This document shows, one piece after another, positions 8,721 to 17,396 of a stretch of DNA of 64,000 bases (its first letter is position 1; the number at the start of each line of letters is the position of its first letter). The stretch is taken from assembly GCF_001968815.1 (NCBI RefSeq), contig NZ_MIEQ01000027.1, forward strand, positions 434,001 through 498,000, given 5' to 3'. Made by a program: the position numbers and the translations under genes. The notes under the pieces are model-generated. The model had not been told where the DNA came from. It saw nothing but the letters and a program-made list of their open reading frames with translations, and ran no database searches. This stretch comes from Motiliproteus sp. MSK22-1. GTDB taxonomy: Bacteria; Pseudomonadota; Gammaproteobacteria; Pseudomonadales; Balneatricaceae.

Positions 8721-11225
8721 ATGACTGTGCTTCCTCAACTCTTGTTAGTTAACAGCGATAATGAACAACGGAAAACGCTTTGCAGCTATATAAAATCCAG
8801 TGGCCATTTTGATGTCATAGAGGCAGAGAGCGGCAAAGATGCCGCGGCGGTATTAAAAAAGTCAAATATCTCTTGTGTCGTGAGCGATATCTACATCGGC
8901 GCGCTGGACGGTTGGAGATTGGCGCGAATGGTTCGCTCCGGGGTGTTCAACTGCAGTGAAACAACACCCTTTATCATCGTCGCTTCAACCTGGTGTAAGC
9001 GCATCGCGGAAACGACTGCGAGAGAGTTCGATATTGATCATGTGCTTCCTTTCGCCCAGCATCAACGCCTTGATATCCTTCTTAAAGATAGTCTTATTCC
9101 CCGAACTTCCACCAGAAAAGATTGTGTCCTGGCGATTGAAGATGCTCCCGATACGGCCCATCTTATACAGCGTATATTACGCAATCGCTTTGATGTCGAT
9201 ATTGCGGAAGACGGTCCCATTGGGCTTGAAATGTGGAAACAAAAAAAGCATTCCATTGTTCTTCTTGATGTCATGTTACCGGGAATGTCTGGTCCCGATG
9301 TTATGGACCTGATCTTAGCAGAGAACCCTAATCAGACAATTGTTATCATGACTGCTCATGGCACCATGGATCTGGCAGAAGAACTGATGCTCAAAGGGGC
9401 TTCCGACTTTGTTTCCAAACCGTTCAGAACCGAACAGCTGCGCAAAGTCTGTGAAGTCGCTGCTCGGCGTGAAGATTTTCTGATCAGTAATGAGCAGTTT
9501 GCTCAAACAGTTGATTCGCTTAAAGAGAATGAACGTGTCAGGATTTCTCAGGCGAAAGAGCATCAAGATGTTTTGGATACACTGAGCACGGTTATTTTGG
9601 AGCTGGATCATGATGGTTGCATTATTTTTGCTAACAAAGCCTGGAATCAGCTGACAGGACTGACAACCGCAGAAAGTCTGAATAAGCCTTTTATTGACTC
9701 CTTAAGGGTCGATGACGAGCACACATCCACCAGTGTCATTAGCGCGATCAATAACCTCTATGAGCAAAGAACCCACCATTGCCGGCTGGAGTTCAAGTTG
9801 TTGGATAAATACGATCAGGAAATCTGGGTCGAGGCTCGCTTAAATCGGGTTAAACGAGACAATAATCCCGAAGCTATATCTGTCGCTCTTGACGATATTT
9901 CTGCTCGTAAGAGCGCAGAAAAAAGACTGGAGCATCTTGCTTTACACGACACCTTGACCGGGCTCTATAATCGTTACTACTTTGATAACGAACTCCGCAG
10001 GCTTGCTTCTCAGTCCCGGCGCAGTGGCAGCAACCATTCATTACTTTATTTGGATCTGGATCATTTCAAGACAATTAACGACACCCAGGGGCACAATCAG
10101 GGGGACTTCATCCTCAAGAGTGTTGCCAGCAAATTGCAGCACCGACTGAGAGAAACTGACAGTCTCTGTCGGATTGGAGGGGATGAGTTTGCCGTTCTGC
10201 TGAATAACACCGATATAGCTCAGGCTGAAATTATTGCTAAGGATCTCTGTGAGCTGGTTGCTGCAGATCAGTATCGATTTGGTGATCGGATTTATAAAAT
10301 CAGCTGTAGTATTGGTATCAGTGTCATTGATGGTCTGGCTGAGAAGGCACAAAAGTATCTGCAACGTGCTGATATTGCACTCTATGTTGCTAAACGTCAC
10401 GGGCGAAATCTGGTCCATGTATATACATCGGGCGATAAAGACAGTGAAGACGTCAAGTCCAGTATGGAGTGGTTGCATAAACTCCAGCATGCTATTGAAC
10501 AGGACAATCTTCTCTTGCACTACCAGCCCATTGTCCATATTGAATCTGGACAAGTAGCCTATTATGAGGCCTTGGTGCGGCTGAATATCGATAATCGGAT
10601 GGTCTTCCCCGGTGAGTTTATACCCGCACTGGAGCGCCTTGAGGACGCTAACTTACTCGATCATCAGGTGGTGGGAAAAGCGATTAAAGCGTTATCTGAG
10701 CACCCGGAGTTAATAAAGGTTTCGATTAATCTCTCGGCCCAGGCCTTTAGCGATGAAAGACTGGTTCCATTGATTGAAGATAAACTTGAAAAGTTTGCGG
10801 TGGACCCCCAGCGCGTTATATTTGAATTAACTGAATCGGCGAGTTTATCAAATCTTTCAGCAACCCAGCGAATGGTATCCGAATTATCCAAAATGGGCTG
10901 TGGCTTCTCAATTGATGACTTTGGCACCGGTTTCAGTACTTTTACCTACTTGAAAAATCTGCCGGCCGATACGGTTAAAATAGATGGCTCATTTGTTAAG
11001 GAACTGACTAACAACACCATAGATTTAGCGCTGGTAAAGGCAATTCGTGAAGTGGCCAATGCGTTGGATAAGTCCACCGTAGCAGAGTTTGTTGAGGATC
11101 AGGAAACACTGACACTGCTGAAAGAAATCAAGGTGGATTATGCGCAGGGGTATTTTCTTGGCAGGCCGAAACCCATTGAAGAGCTAGGGGTTCGGGATCT
11201 GGAGAATGAATCCAGCGCATCTTAA
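8721..11225 (+). CDS. two-receiver PAS-GGDEF-EAL cyclic-di-GMP signalling protein
   Basis: This 834-residue cytoplasmic protein predicted to make and/or degrade cyclic di-GMP. The order is REC1 (about 1-120), REC2 (about 133-250), PAS (about 277-395), GGDEF (about 400-565) and EAL (about 595-825). REC2 is complete: acidic pair IED, phosphoacceptor in LLDVMLP near residue 182, MTAHG threonine and SKPF lysine. REC1 keeps an Asp (VVSDIY) but has VLPF where the conserved KPF lysine belongs, so it may not be phosphorylated. The cyclase motif is exact (RIGGDEF) with an RETD inhibitory site five residues before it. The phosphodiesterase domain retains EALVRL, INLSA, FELTES, DDFGTG and VKIDGSF, so both activities look possible. 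No linked histidine kinase is adjacent. Confidence 0.92.
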   Translation: MTVLPQLLLVNSDNEQRKTLCSYIKSSGHFDVIEAESGKDAAAVLKKSNISCVVSDIYIGALDGWRLARMVRSGVFNCSETTPFIIVASTWCKRIAETTAREFDIDHVLPFAQHQRLDILLKDSLIPRTSTRKDCVLAIEDAPDTAHLIQRILRNRFDVDIAEDGPIGLEMWKQKKHSIVLLDVMLPGMSGPDVMDLILAENPNQTIVIMTAHGTMDLAEELMLKGASDFVSKPFRTEQLRKVCEVAARREDFLISNEQFAQTVDSLKENERVRISQAKEHQDVLDTLSTVILELDHDGCIIFANKAWNQLTGLTTAESLNKPFIDSLRVDDEHTSTSVISAINNLYEQRTHHCRLEFKLLDKYDQEIWVEARLNRVKRDNNPEAISVALDDISARKSAEKRLEHLALHDTLTGLYNRYYFDNELRRLASQSRRSGSNHSLLYLDLDHFKTINDTQGHNQGDFILKSVASKLQHRLRETDSLCRIGGDEFAVLLNNTDIAQAEIIAKDLCELVAADQYRFGDRIYKISCSIGISVIDGLAEKAQKYLQRADIALYVAKRHGRNLVHVYTSGDKDSEDVKSSMEWLHKLQHAIEQDNLLLHYQPIVHIESGQVAYYEALVRLNIDNRMVFPGEFIPALERLEDANLLDHQVVGKAIKALSEHPELIKVSINLSAQAFSDERLVPLIEDKLEKFAVDPQRVIFELTESASLSNLSATQRMVSELSKMGCGFSIDDFGTGFSTFTYLKNLPADTVKIDGSFVKELTNNTIDLALVKAIREVANALDKSTVAEFVEDQETLTLLKEIKVDYAQGYFLGRPKPIEELGVRDLENESSAS

Positions 11226-11512
11226 GAAATTAAGGTTAAGAGAGCCTTGTCTTCAGTGTCAGTTTTGTTAAAGGGTTCTGCTTTCGTTTGTGAGGCAAGA
11301 TTCTTTTCGAGGCGCAAAAGACTTTGGAGATTAAGTATTCTGGATGACCAGCACTGGTCGCAGCATTTTATGAATCGTTGATTATAGGTCAGATTAAGTC
11401 AATAACCGGAGGGCACTAATACAAAAATAATGGGGGGTGGCAATACCATCGAATGTTGCCTGATCTGAAAAACATAACTACCTATATACAACAAGAAAAA
11501 GCGGGAATAACT

Positions 11513-13333
11513 ATGACGGTAGTGAAATCAAAGGAGAAAAAAGTAGAAGGACCTCTGTTACCAAGTGAAGACGCCAACATCGTAGATTTCGATGAAGATT
11601 ATAACAATGATGTTTTTACCAAGGGTAATTATACTTTTGGTGATTTGATCGTTGAATATCTGAGTCGTATGGAAATAACCCGAGTCTTCGGTGTACCTGG
11701 CGGATCGATTGAGCCCTTTTTTGATGCTGTCGCCCGCGCTGAACGGACCGGCAATTTACGAATGGTTGTTTCTCGCCATGAGGCTGGCGCAGCCTTTATG
11801 GCAGACGGCTACGCGCGAGAAACCGGCGCTATCGGCGTTTGCTGTTCAACCACAGGTCCTGGGGCTACAAATCTGATCACTGGTGTTGCTAGCGCCTACG
11901 CTGATAATATTCCTATGCTGGTGATTACAGCGCAAACGCCCTTGCCGAAATTTGGCAAACGGGCACTTCAGGATAGCTCCTGCTCTGCTATTGATGTGGT
12001 TGGGATGCTGCGACACTGCACCCGCTTTAATACTCTGGTTTCCCATCCTGATCAGCTCGAAAGCAAGCTTATATCTGCGATTATGGCTGCCAATAATACT
12101 CCCAAAGGGCCTGTGCACATCAGTGTTCCCGCAGACCTGTTAAATATGAAGGTCTCTTATGGGCCCAGTATTCAACCTCATGCTTTGAAGGGTAATTTTT
12201 CTCTCTCCGATAAAAGCGGAATGGAAAAGCTGAAAGCGCAAATAGCTGACGCCAATAAGATCGTTCTATTTCTGGGGGATGGTTGCCGTCAGGGAAGTAA
12301 GCAAATCATGGAGTTTGCTGAACAGATAAATGCACCTTTTATCACAGGCCCTATGGGAAAGCGCTGGGTTGATGAAAGTCATCCTCTTTACAGTGGTGTG
12401 TTTGGGTTCTCTGGTCATGAGAAGGCTCGTTTATTGGTGATGAATCAGAAGTATGATCTGTTAATTGCAATAGGAGCCCAGTTGGGAGAGCTTGGGACTA
12501 GCGGTTGGGAGTCTACGCTACTGAATGACAAGTTGATTCATATCGACAATACTATTGAGCATTTCACCCGCTCTCCTATGGCCCGGTTGCACGTATACGG
12601 TCATTTCCCCTCTCTGTTTAGTGACCTCACGCAATCGATTCAGGAAGCTAAAAACTGGGGGCGAAAATGGGATCGGGTCGAGGATAATGATGGTGCTGAG
12701 TTGCTTTCCAAAGCAGCGCAGAAAAAAGCTGCCAGCGATATGGTTCCGCTGAAACCTCAGAGATTTTTCAGCTATCTTTCTGACAACCTACCTGAGGAAA
12801 CTCGGATATTTTTGGATGCGGGAAATGCCTGGTCATGGGCTACCCATTTTATGCGGCGTAAGGATATTAACGGCTATTATCGTATTGCTATGGGATATGG
12901 TTCGATGGCCTGGGCGATTGGTGCGTCAGTGGGATCCAACGCAGCTAATCCAAAGGCTCCTCATGTCTGCATTACCGGGGACGGAAGCTATCTGATGAGT
13001 GGCCAGGAAATCACTGTAGCCCTACAGCATCAGCTACCGCTGGTCATGATCGTGCTGAATGACAATGCTTTGGGAATGGTAAAACACGGTCAGCGTATGG
13101 GGGGGGCGGAACAGATTGGTTATGAACTTCCAACGATCAGCTATGCCAATATGGCAGAAGCAATGGGTATAGAAGGCATTACCATTAAAACTCCCAAGCA
13201 AATGATGGCACTGGATTTTGAAGCGCTTTTCGCCAAAGAGGCACCAACCATGATTGATGTGCGAATTGATCCCGAGGAAATTCCACCGATGGGAGAGCGC
13301 ATAAAAGGACTGGCTACCAGTAAAAAGAGCTAG
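11513..13333 (+). CDS. thiamine-pyrophosphate enzyme, acetolactate-synthase-like
   Basis: This 606-residue member of the TPP-dependent carboligase/decarboxylase family (acetolactate synthase, glyoxylate carboligase, oxalyl-CoA decarboxylase). The N-terminal PYR domain has VFGVPGGSIEPFFDA and the catalytic glutamate in SRHEAGAAFMADGYAR. A central nucleotide-fold domain follows (about 210-350). The C-terminal PP domain has the TPP/Mg motif GDGSYLMSGQE ending in VLNDNALGM. A basic/acidic N-terminal extension of ~45 residues precedes the first domain. The start at 11513 is preferred over 11453; neither has a strong ribosome site. The substrate cannot be read. It is not next to an ilvN-type regulatory subunit, so it is unlikely to be the biosynthetic acetolactate synthase. 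Instead it precedes two citrate-synthase-fold genes on the same strand (123 bp gap), suggesting a shared pathway. Confidence 0.8.
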   Translation: MTVVKSKEKKVEGPLLPSEDANIVDFDEDYNNDVFTKGNYTFGDLIVEYLSRMEITRVFGVPGGSIEPFFDAVARAERTGNLRMVVSRHEAGAAFMADGYARETGAIGVCCSTTGPGATNLITGVASAYADNIPMLVITAQTPLPKFGKRALQDSSCSAIDVVGMLRHCTRFNTLVSHPDQLESKLISAIMAANNTPKGPVHISVPADLLNMKVSYGPSIQPHALKGNFSLSDKSGMEKLKAQIADANKIVLFLGDGCRQGSKQIMEFAEQINAPFITGPMGKRWVDESHPLYSGVFGFSGHEKARLLVMNQKYDLLIAIGAQLGELGTSGWESTLLNDKLIHIDNTIEHFTRSPMARLHVYGHFPSLFSDLTQSIQEAKNWGRKWDRVEDNDGAELLSKAAQKKAASDMVPLKPQRFFSYLSDNLPEETRIFLDAGNAWSWATHFMRRKDINGYYRIAMGYGSMAWAIGASVGSNAANPKAPHVCITGDGSYLMSGQEITVALQHQLPLVMIVLNDNALGMVKHGQRMGGAEQIGYELPTISYANMAEAMGIEGITIKTPKQMMALDFEALFAKEAPTMIDVRIDPEEIPPMGERIKGLATSKKS

Positions 13334-13456
13334 CTGATTCTGAAATAACTCGATATAACGAGAGCATTTATGGAAAACTGTGATCGTTTCAGGACGAGGT
13401 CGAAAGAGTGGTTCGGAGTACCGCAGTCAATCAAAACTTTGATATAGGTTTGACTC

Positions 13457-14272
13457 ATGAAGCATGAGCATGATGAAGTCCGGAGTCGAAATGAATCCTT
13501 TTCTGATCGTGTGGTAACACGAATATGGGATGAAGAGCCCTGTCCGGATAACCCGTATTTGGCTAATACAAACAGGTGTCATGGATACGATCTTGTTGAG
13601 CTGATGGAAAAGCGCAGTTTTGTCGACGTTTTTTATCTACTATTTCGTGGAGAATTGCCCACACCGGAAGAAAGTAAAATATTAGAAACCTTAATGATTG
13701 GGCTCATTAATCCGGGGCCTCGTCATTCAGCTACACGTGCTGCAATGAACGCAGGTATAGGTAAAACAGATACGCTACATATATTGCCAATTTCGATGAT
13801 GGTTTTGGGAGGAGCGTTTGCTGATGCCGGTGTAATAGAAGAAGGGATTCGATTTCTACGTAAACAACGGCGTAATGACCCATCTGAGGTAGCGGGCCGA
13901 TTACTAAAGGAATCAGAACCACCTACTGAGGGTGACCGAATTTTGGCTCCGGGGTTTGGGAGTTTATATGGTTCTGTAGATCCGTATAGTAAGAATTTGG
14001 TGAATACAATACTCGAACTTCCCGGCGCTGGGCCTGTAGTGTGTTGGGGAGCGAGTTTCGCCAATGAGATACAAAGTAACAATCTTGGTTGGTTAAGAGC
14101 AGGTGTTGCAGCAGCGGTATTTGCGGATTTGGGGTTTCAGCCGCGTGCTGGTGGAGGATTATTTCAGCTTCTTAATGCACCGGGACTATTAGCTCACGGC
14201 CTTGAGTTGGCTAATAAACCTATTACAGCCATGCCTTTTATAGCAGATGATCACTATGTCATTGAATCCTAA
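13457..14272 (+). CDS. citrate-synthase-fold protein 1, lacking canonical catalytic residues
   Basis: This 271-residue protein has the size of citryl-CoA lyase or the lyase module of ATP-citrate lyase rather than full citrate synthase (~400). The start of the fold is clear: NRCHGYDLVELMEKRSFVDV then YLLFRGELPTPEE. The C-terminal LFQLLNAPGLLAHGLEL matches the final helices. The three catalytic positions of citrate synthase are changed: HGGANE is replaced by LGGAFA, GFGHRVY by GFGSLYG (followed by the conserved DP), and NVD by NLG. Binding without standard citrate-synthase chemistry, or a different reaction, is inferred. It overlaps the next gene, so the two are translationally coupled and may form a heteromer. 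The start is ATG with only a weak upstream TAGG. Confidence 0.75.
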   Translation: MKHEHDEVRSRNESFSDRVVTRIWDEEPCPDNPYLANTNRCHGYDLVELMEKRSFVDVFYLLFRGELPTPEESKILETLMIGLINPGPRHSATRAAMNAGIGKTDTLHILPISMMVLGGAFADAGVIEEGIRFLRKQRRNDPSEVAGRLLKESEPPTEGDRILAPGFGSLYGSVDPYSKNLVNTILELPGAGPVVCWGASFANEIQSNNLGWLRAGVAAAVFADLGFQPRAGGGLFQLLNAPGLLAHGLELANKPITAMPFIADDHYVIES

Positions 14273-15089
14273 AAACAGCGTAATTGAATTCCTGAATGAA
14301 CAACGTGGTATTGTAAAGAGCCGCACAGGTGGATGGTTTCCGGGGAAAGGCGTTTTTTGTCATGGGTATTCCATGATGGATGAGCTTGTGGGTGAAAAAT
14401 CCTATTTTCAAGTTCTGATTTTGAACGCGACAGGGAAAATGGTGAAACGACCCTTAGCTGATTGGGTTGAAGCTATCTATATATGCCTGAGTTGGCCTGA
14501 TCCCCGAATCTGGTGTAATCAGATAGGAGCCCTTGCTGGCACTGCTGGTTCCTCTGTAGTAGCGGCTACCGCAGCGGGTTCGTTGGCCTCAGATTCTAGA
14601 ACATACGGTGTTCGCCCTCTTCTGGATGGGGTTGCCTTTATTCAAAATGCTATGGAACAAAAAAGAAGCGGCCAGAGTGTTGATTCTATAGTTGATGCAG
14701 AATGCGCTAAGCATGGAGGAAAGCCGCATATTGTTGGCTATGCTCGACCTATTGCTAAAGGTGATGAGCGACTTGAAGCAATGGAGAGGGTGTCTGAGCA
14801 GCTTAACTTTACAGAAGGGGAACACCTGTCCTTAGCTTATGCTATAGAGAAAAATCTTCGAGACCGGTTTGATGAAGGTATGAATATTAACGGCTATATG
14901 TCTGCGTTTCTGTCAGATCAAGGATTTACGGCTAAAGAAGTTTACCAGATGTTTTCTCTACTGGTTATGAGCGGCGTGACTGCTTGCTACCTTGATACAT
15001 ATGATCGAGTGCCTGGGGCATTTCTGCCGCAACAGTGCAGGGATATGGATTATCAGGGTGCCCAACCTCGCCAAGTACCTGACCCGTAG
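14256..15089 (+). CDS. citrate-synthase-fold protein 2, lacking canonical catalytic residues
   Basis: This 277-residue protein overlaps the preceding gene by 17 bases (26 if the ATG at 14247 is used). Family resemblance is seen in VFCHGYSMMDELVGEKSY, ADWVEAIYICLSWPDPR, and the HIVGYARPIAKGDERL segment, which lines up with the GFGHRVY...DPR region of citrate synthase but lacks its His. The HGGANE position appears as YGVRPL and the NVD position as NIN, so the His-His-Asp set is missing here as well. It is more diverged than its neighbour. With the upstream TPP enzyme these two genes form a three-gene plus-strand cluster of unknown product. It ends 68 bp before a convergent receptor gene, with a strong hairpin between. 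Confidence 0.7.
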   Translation: MSLNPKNSVIEFLNEQRGIVKSRTGGWFPGKGVFCHGYSMMDELVGEKSYFQVLILNATGKMVKRPLADWVEAIYICLSWPDPRIWCNQIGALAGTAGSSVVAATAAGSLASDSRTYGVRPLLDGVAFIQNAMEQKRSGQSVDSIVDAECAKHGGKPHIVGYARPIAKGDERLEAMERVSEQLNFTEGEHLSLAYAIEKNLRDRFDEGMNINGYMSAFLSDQGFTAKEVYQMFSLLVMSGVTACYLDTYDRVPGAFLPQQCRDMDYQGAQPRQVPDP

Positions 15090-15121
15090 TTAAGGGGGGG
15101 GTCAGCTTATCGGGTCGTTCG

Positions 15122-15153
15122 TTGCAGAAATCAAACGAGTGTGATTTCTGCAA
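15122..15153. terminator. bidirectional terminator-like hairpin between convergent genes
   Basis: TTGCAGAAATCA (15122-15133) and TGATTTCTGCAA (15142-15153) form a perfect 12-bp stem around an 8-base loop. It lies between the citrate-synthase-like gene (plus) and the TonB receptor gene (minus), whose stop begins five bases later. Confidence 0.65.
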
Positions 15154-15157
15154 TAGA

Positions 15158-17347
15158 TTAAAAGCGGTAGGATACCTGCCCCCAAATGCTTCGGCTCTCT
15201 AATGGAAAGTCATCAGGAATGGAGCCACTGGATGGTTCGCTTGCGTTTGTGTTGAGAAGGTTTTTAGCTATCAATGCTAATTGCAGTTTATTGTTCTCTA
15301 GTATGTATTTCAGCTTCATGTTTACCCAGTGATAATCGTCTATTTCTTCTCTAGTGTCACCGCTTGCTCTAGGTCGAGAACCGACCCAGTAGTGTTGCAG
15401 GGACGTAGATAGCTGGGGGGTAACTGTATACTGCAGGTCAAGGTACGTGCTGTGTTGAGGGGCATCGGGTATATCAGCACCTGTTGTTGAGTCTTCGGAA
15501 TGCTGATAGGCGTAATTTGCATAGAGTTTTAAGTGATCAGAAATCTTCCAGCCGAATTCTATCTCGGCACCATGCCCCTCCTGATCTCGGTTGTTCTCTG
15601 TTTGCTTAGATGAGGTGCCGGGCACAACTACCGTATCAATCAGATCAGTGGCCTCGTAATAAAAGAAACTTAGCTGGACGCTGGTGTCAAAGGTGGGGCG
15701 GTAATCGAAAGCAAGCTCTACTGTCTCTATCTCCTCTGGTGTGAGGTCTGGGTTTCCTAACGCTGAAGGATTGTTGATCAGATATTGCTCATTAAAGGCA
15801 GGGGCTCTAAAGGCGGTGCCGTAAAGCAACTTGCTGGTTAAGTTATGGCTTGTTTCCCAAACCAGTGCAATGCGGGGATTTGAGGAGTTTCCAAAATCAG
15901 AAAAGTGATCCCAGCGTACGCCAGCGGTCAGCGACCAGTCATTATTTAGCTGCCATTCATCTTGGAGTGACAGGTAATAGTTGGTTCGGTCCTGATCAGT
16001 TAAATAGATATCTTCTGTTCCTGTAACATCTGTTAACGTCCCGTCGATGACGGAAACTGTGCCGTCGATAACACCGGGGCCGAAGTTCTTGTGTTCTCGT
16101 GTTTCTATTTCCTGTCGGGTCCAGCCTGTAGCAGCGCGAATTTGGTGGTCGTTAATACCGCTGTAGATACCTGCAATTTCCGCCTTAAAGGTCTGGTCCG
16201 TACTGCCAGGATTACCTATGTAGCCGTCAGTGAACGTTACTGGTCCGACAGGTATTCCAGAAAAAGCATTTCCATCACTACCTATCGGCAAAGTGGCACC
16301 AGCCGGGAATAGGACAAATGACGCATCTATTTCTGTTTTCTGGTACGACATACCTGCTTTCAGATTCCAGTTGGATGTGACTTGATCTTGAAAACCAAGT
16401 TTTGTCCGAAACAGGTTGGTATTTTGGTATCCTACATTGTCTAACGCTTGGGCTACTCCAGGGCCAAGGCCTCCAGAATCCTGTTGCCAGTACCAGTTTT
16501 CCAACTTCCAGTTTCCATAACCGAAGTCCAAGTGAATATTTGTTACATCGTAGTTAGTGTTAAGAGGACCTGGAGCCAGGGAAGCCGAGGTTCCAAATAA
16601 GCCATCAAATGCGCTTTGTTGATCGCTGTTAATTACACGGCCACTGTCACCATCAGAGGTTTGATTTTCAAAAGCGAACGAAACACTAAAATCATCTTTT
16701 TCATATCCTTTTCTAAACCACACATCCTGACTATCGAAGCTTCCTGTTCTAATACCGACATCACCTGTTTTATTGTCGCTTGCGGTGTTGGTGATGATAT
16801 TAATAACGCCACTGTACGCATCTGCACCATAAACTGCCGAACCGGGTCCTCTGATTACCTCAATTCGTTTAATATTGCTGATGGGCATGCGAAAACTATC
16901 GGGCAGTCCACCGTTGAATACATATTTAAATTCAACGCCATTTAGTAATACTAATACCTGTGGATTGACACCCGTTTGAAGCCCTCTGATGGAGAACACG
17001 GAATCCAAGCGACTTAGTTTAGAGGGGGATACATGAATTCCCGGAACTCTCTCTAATACTTCATCCAGATGGGTTGCACCCATTGCTTCGATTTGCTTTC
17101 GAGTAATTACACTTGCTACAGCCGGTGCTTTATTCAGCGGAGTGCTTGTTCCTGTGGCAATACTAACAAGCTCTTCTCCGCTATAGAAATCGCCGAGCTC
17201 ATCTCCCTCCTCAAATTCGTTAATTTCTCCATCATCGAAGTCATTAACGCTGGTCGCAGTTGCATCGGTGAGCGCAGTGTGGGCTGGCAAAGACAGAATG
17301 GGCGCAAACAGAGCGAATAGAGTCAAAGAGTACCGTCTGATATTCAT
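15158..17347 (-). CDS. TonB-dependent outer-membrane receptor
   Basis: This 729-residue outer-membrane transporter for an unknown chelate or small molecule is energised by TonB. An N-terminal signal peptide (about 1-25) precedes an acidic stretch (DDGEINEFEEGDELGDF). The plug domain (about 60-175) has ASVITRKQIEAMGATHLDEV, VPGIHVS, SIRGLQ, IEVIRGPGSAVYGADAYSG and VINIIT. The rest is a beta-barrel ending in the expected aromatic terminus (GQVSYRF). It is the last gene of a minus-strand unit with the histidine kinase and binding protein upstream. AGAGGG lies just before the ATG. The ligand is unknown; no siderophore genes are adjacent. Confidence 0.9.
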   Translation of the reverse strand: MNIRRYSLTLFALFAPILSLPAHTALTDATATSVNDFDDGEINEFEEGDELGDFYSGEELVSIATGTSTPLNKAPAVASVITRKQIEAMGATHLDEVLERVPGIHVSPSKLSRLDSVFSIRGLQTGVNPQVLVLLNGVEFKYVFNGGLPDSFRMPISNIKRIEVIRGPGSAVYGADAYSGVINIITNTASDNKTGDVGIRTGSFDSQDVWFRKGYEKDDFSVSFAFENQTSDGDSGRVINSDQQSAFDGLFGTSASLAPGPLNTNYDVTNIHLDFGYGNWKLENWYWQQDSGGLGPGVAQALDNVGYQNTNLFRTKLGFQDQVTSNWNLKAGMSYQKTEIDASFVLFPAGATLPIGSDGNAFSGIPVGPVTFTDGYIGNPGSTDQTFKAEIAGIYSGINDHQIRAATGWTRQEIETREHKNFGPGVIDGTVSVIDGTLTDVTGTEDIYLTDQDRTNYYLSLQDEWQLNNDWSLTAGVRWDHFSDFGNSSNPRIALVWETSHNLTSKLLYGTAFRAPAFNEQYLINNPSALGNPDLTPEEIETVELAFDYRPTFDTSVQLSFFYYEATDLIDTVVVPGTSSKQTENNRDQEGHGAEIEFGWKISDHLKLYANYAYQHSEDSTTGADIPDAPQHSTYLDLQYTVTPQLSTSLQHYWVGSRPRASGDTREEIDDYHWVNMKLKYILENNKLQLALIAKNLLNTNASEPSSGSIPDDFPLESRSIWGQVSYRF

Positions 17348-17358
17348 AATCCCTCTTT

Positions 17359-17394
17359 ATTAGCTTGAGTATCGATATTAGCTTGAGTATCGAT
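17359..17394. repeat. 18-bp perfect tandem duplication
   Basis: ATTAGCTTGAGTATCGAT occurs at 17359-17376 and again at 17377-17394. It fills most of the 49-bp gap between the histidine kinase stop and the receptor ribosome site. Confidence 0.9.
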
Positions 17395-17396
17395 AG

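Noticed and set aside
11453-11512. Longer N-terminus for the TPP enzyme from ATG 11453
   Set aside because: No ribosome site and no family resemblance in the extra 20 residues; 11513 preferred, though not certain.
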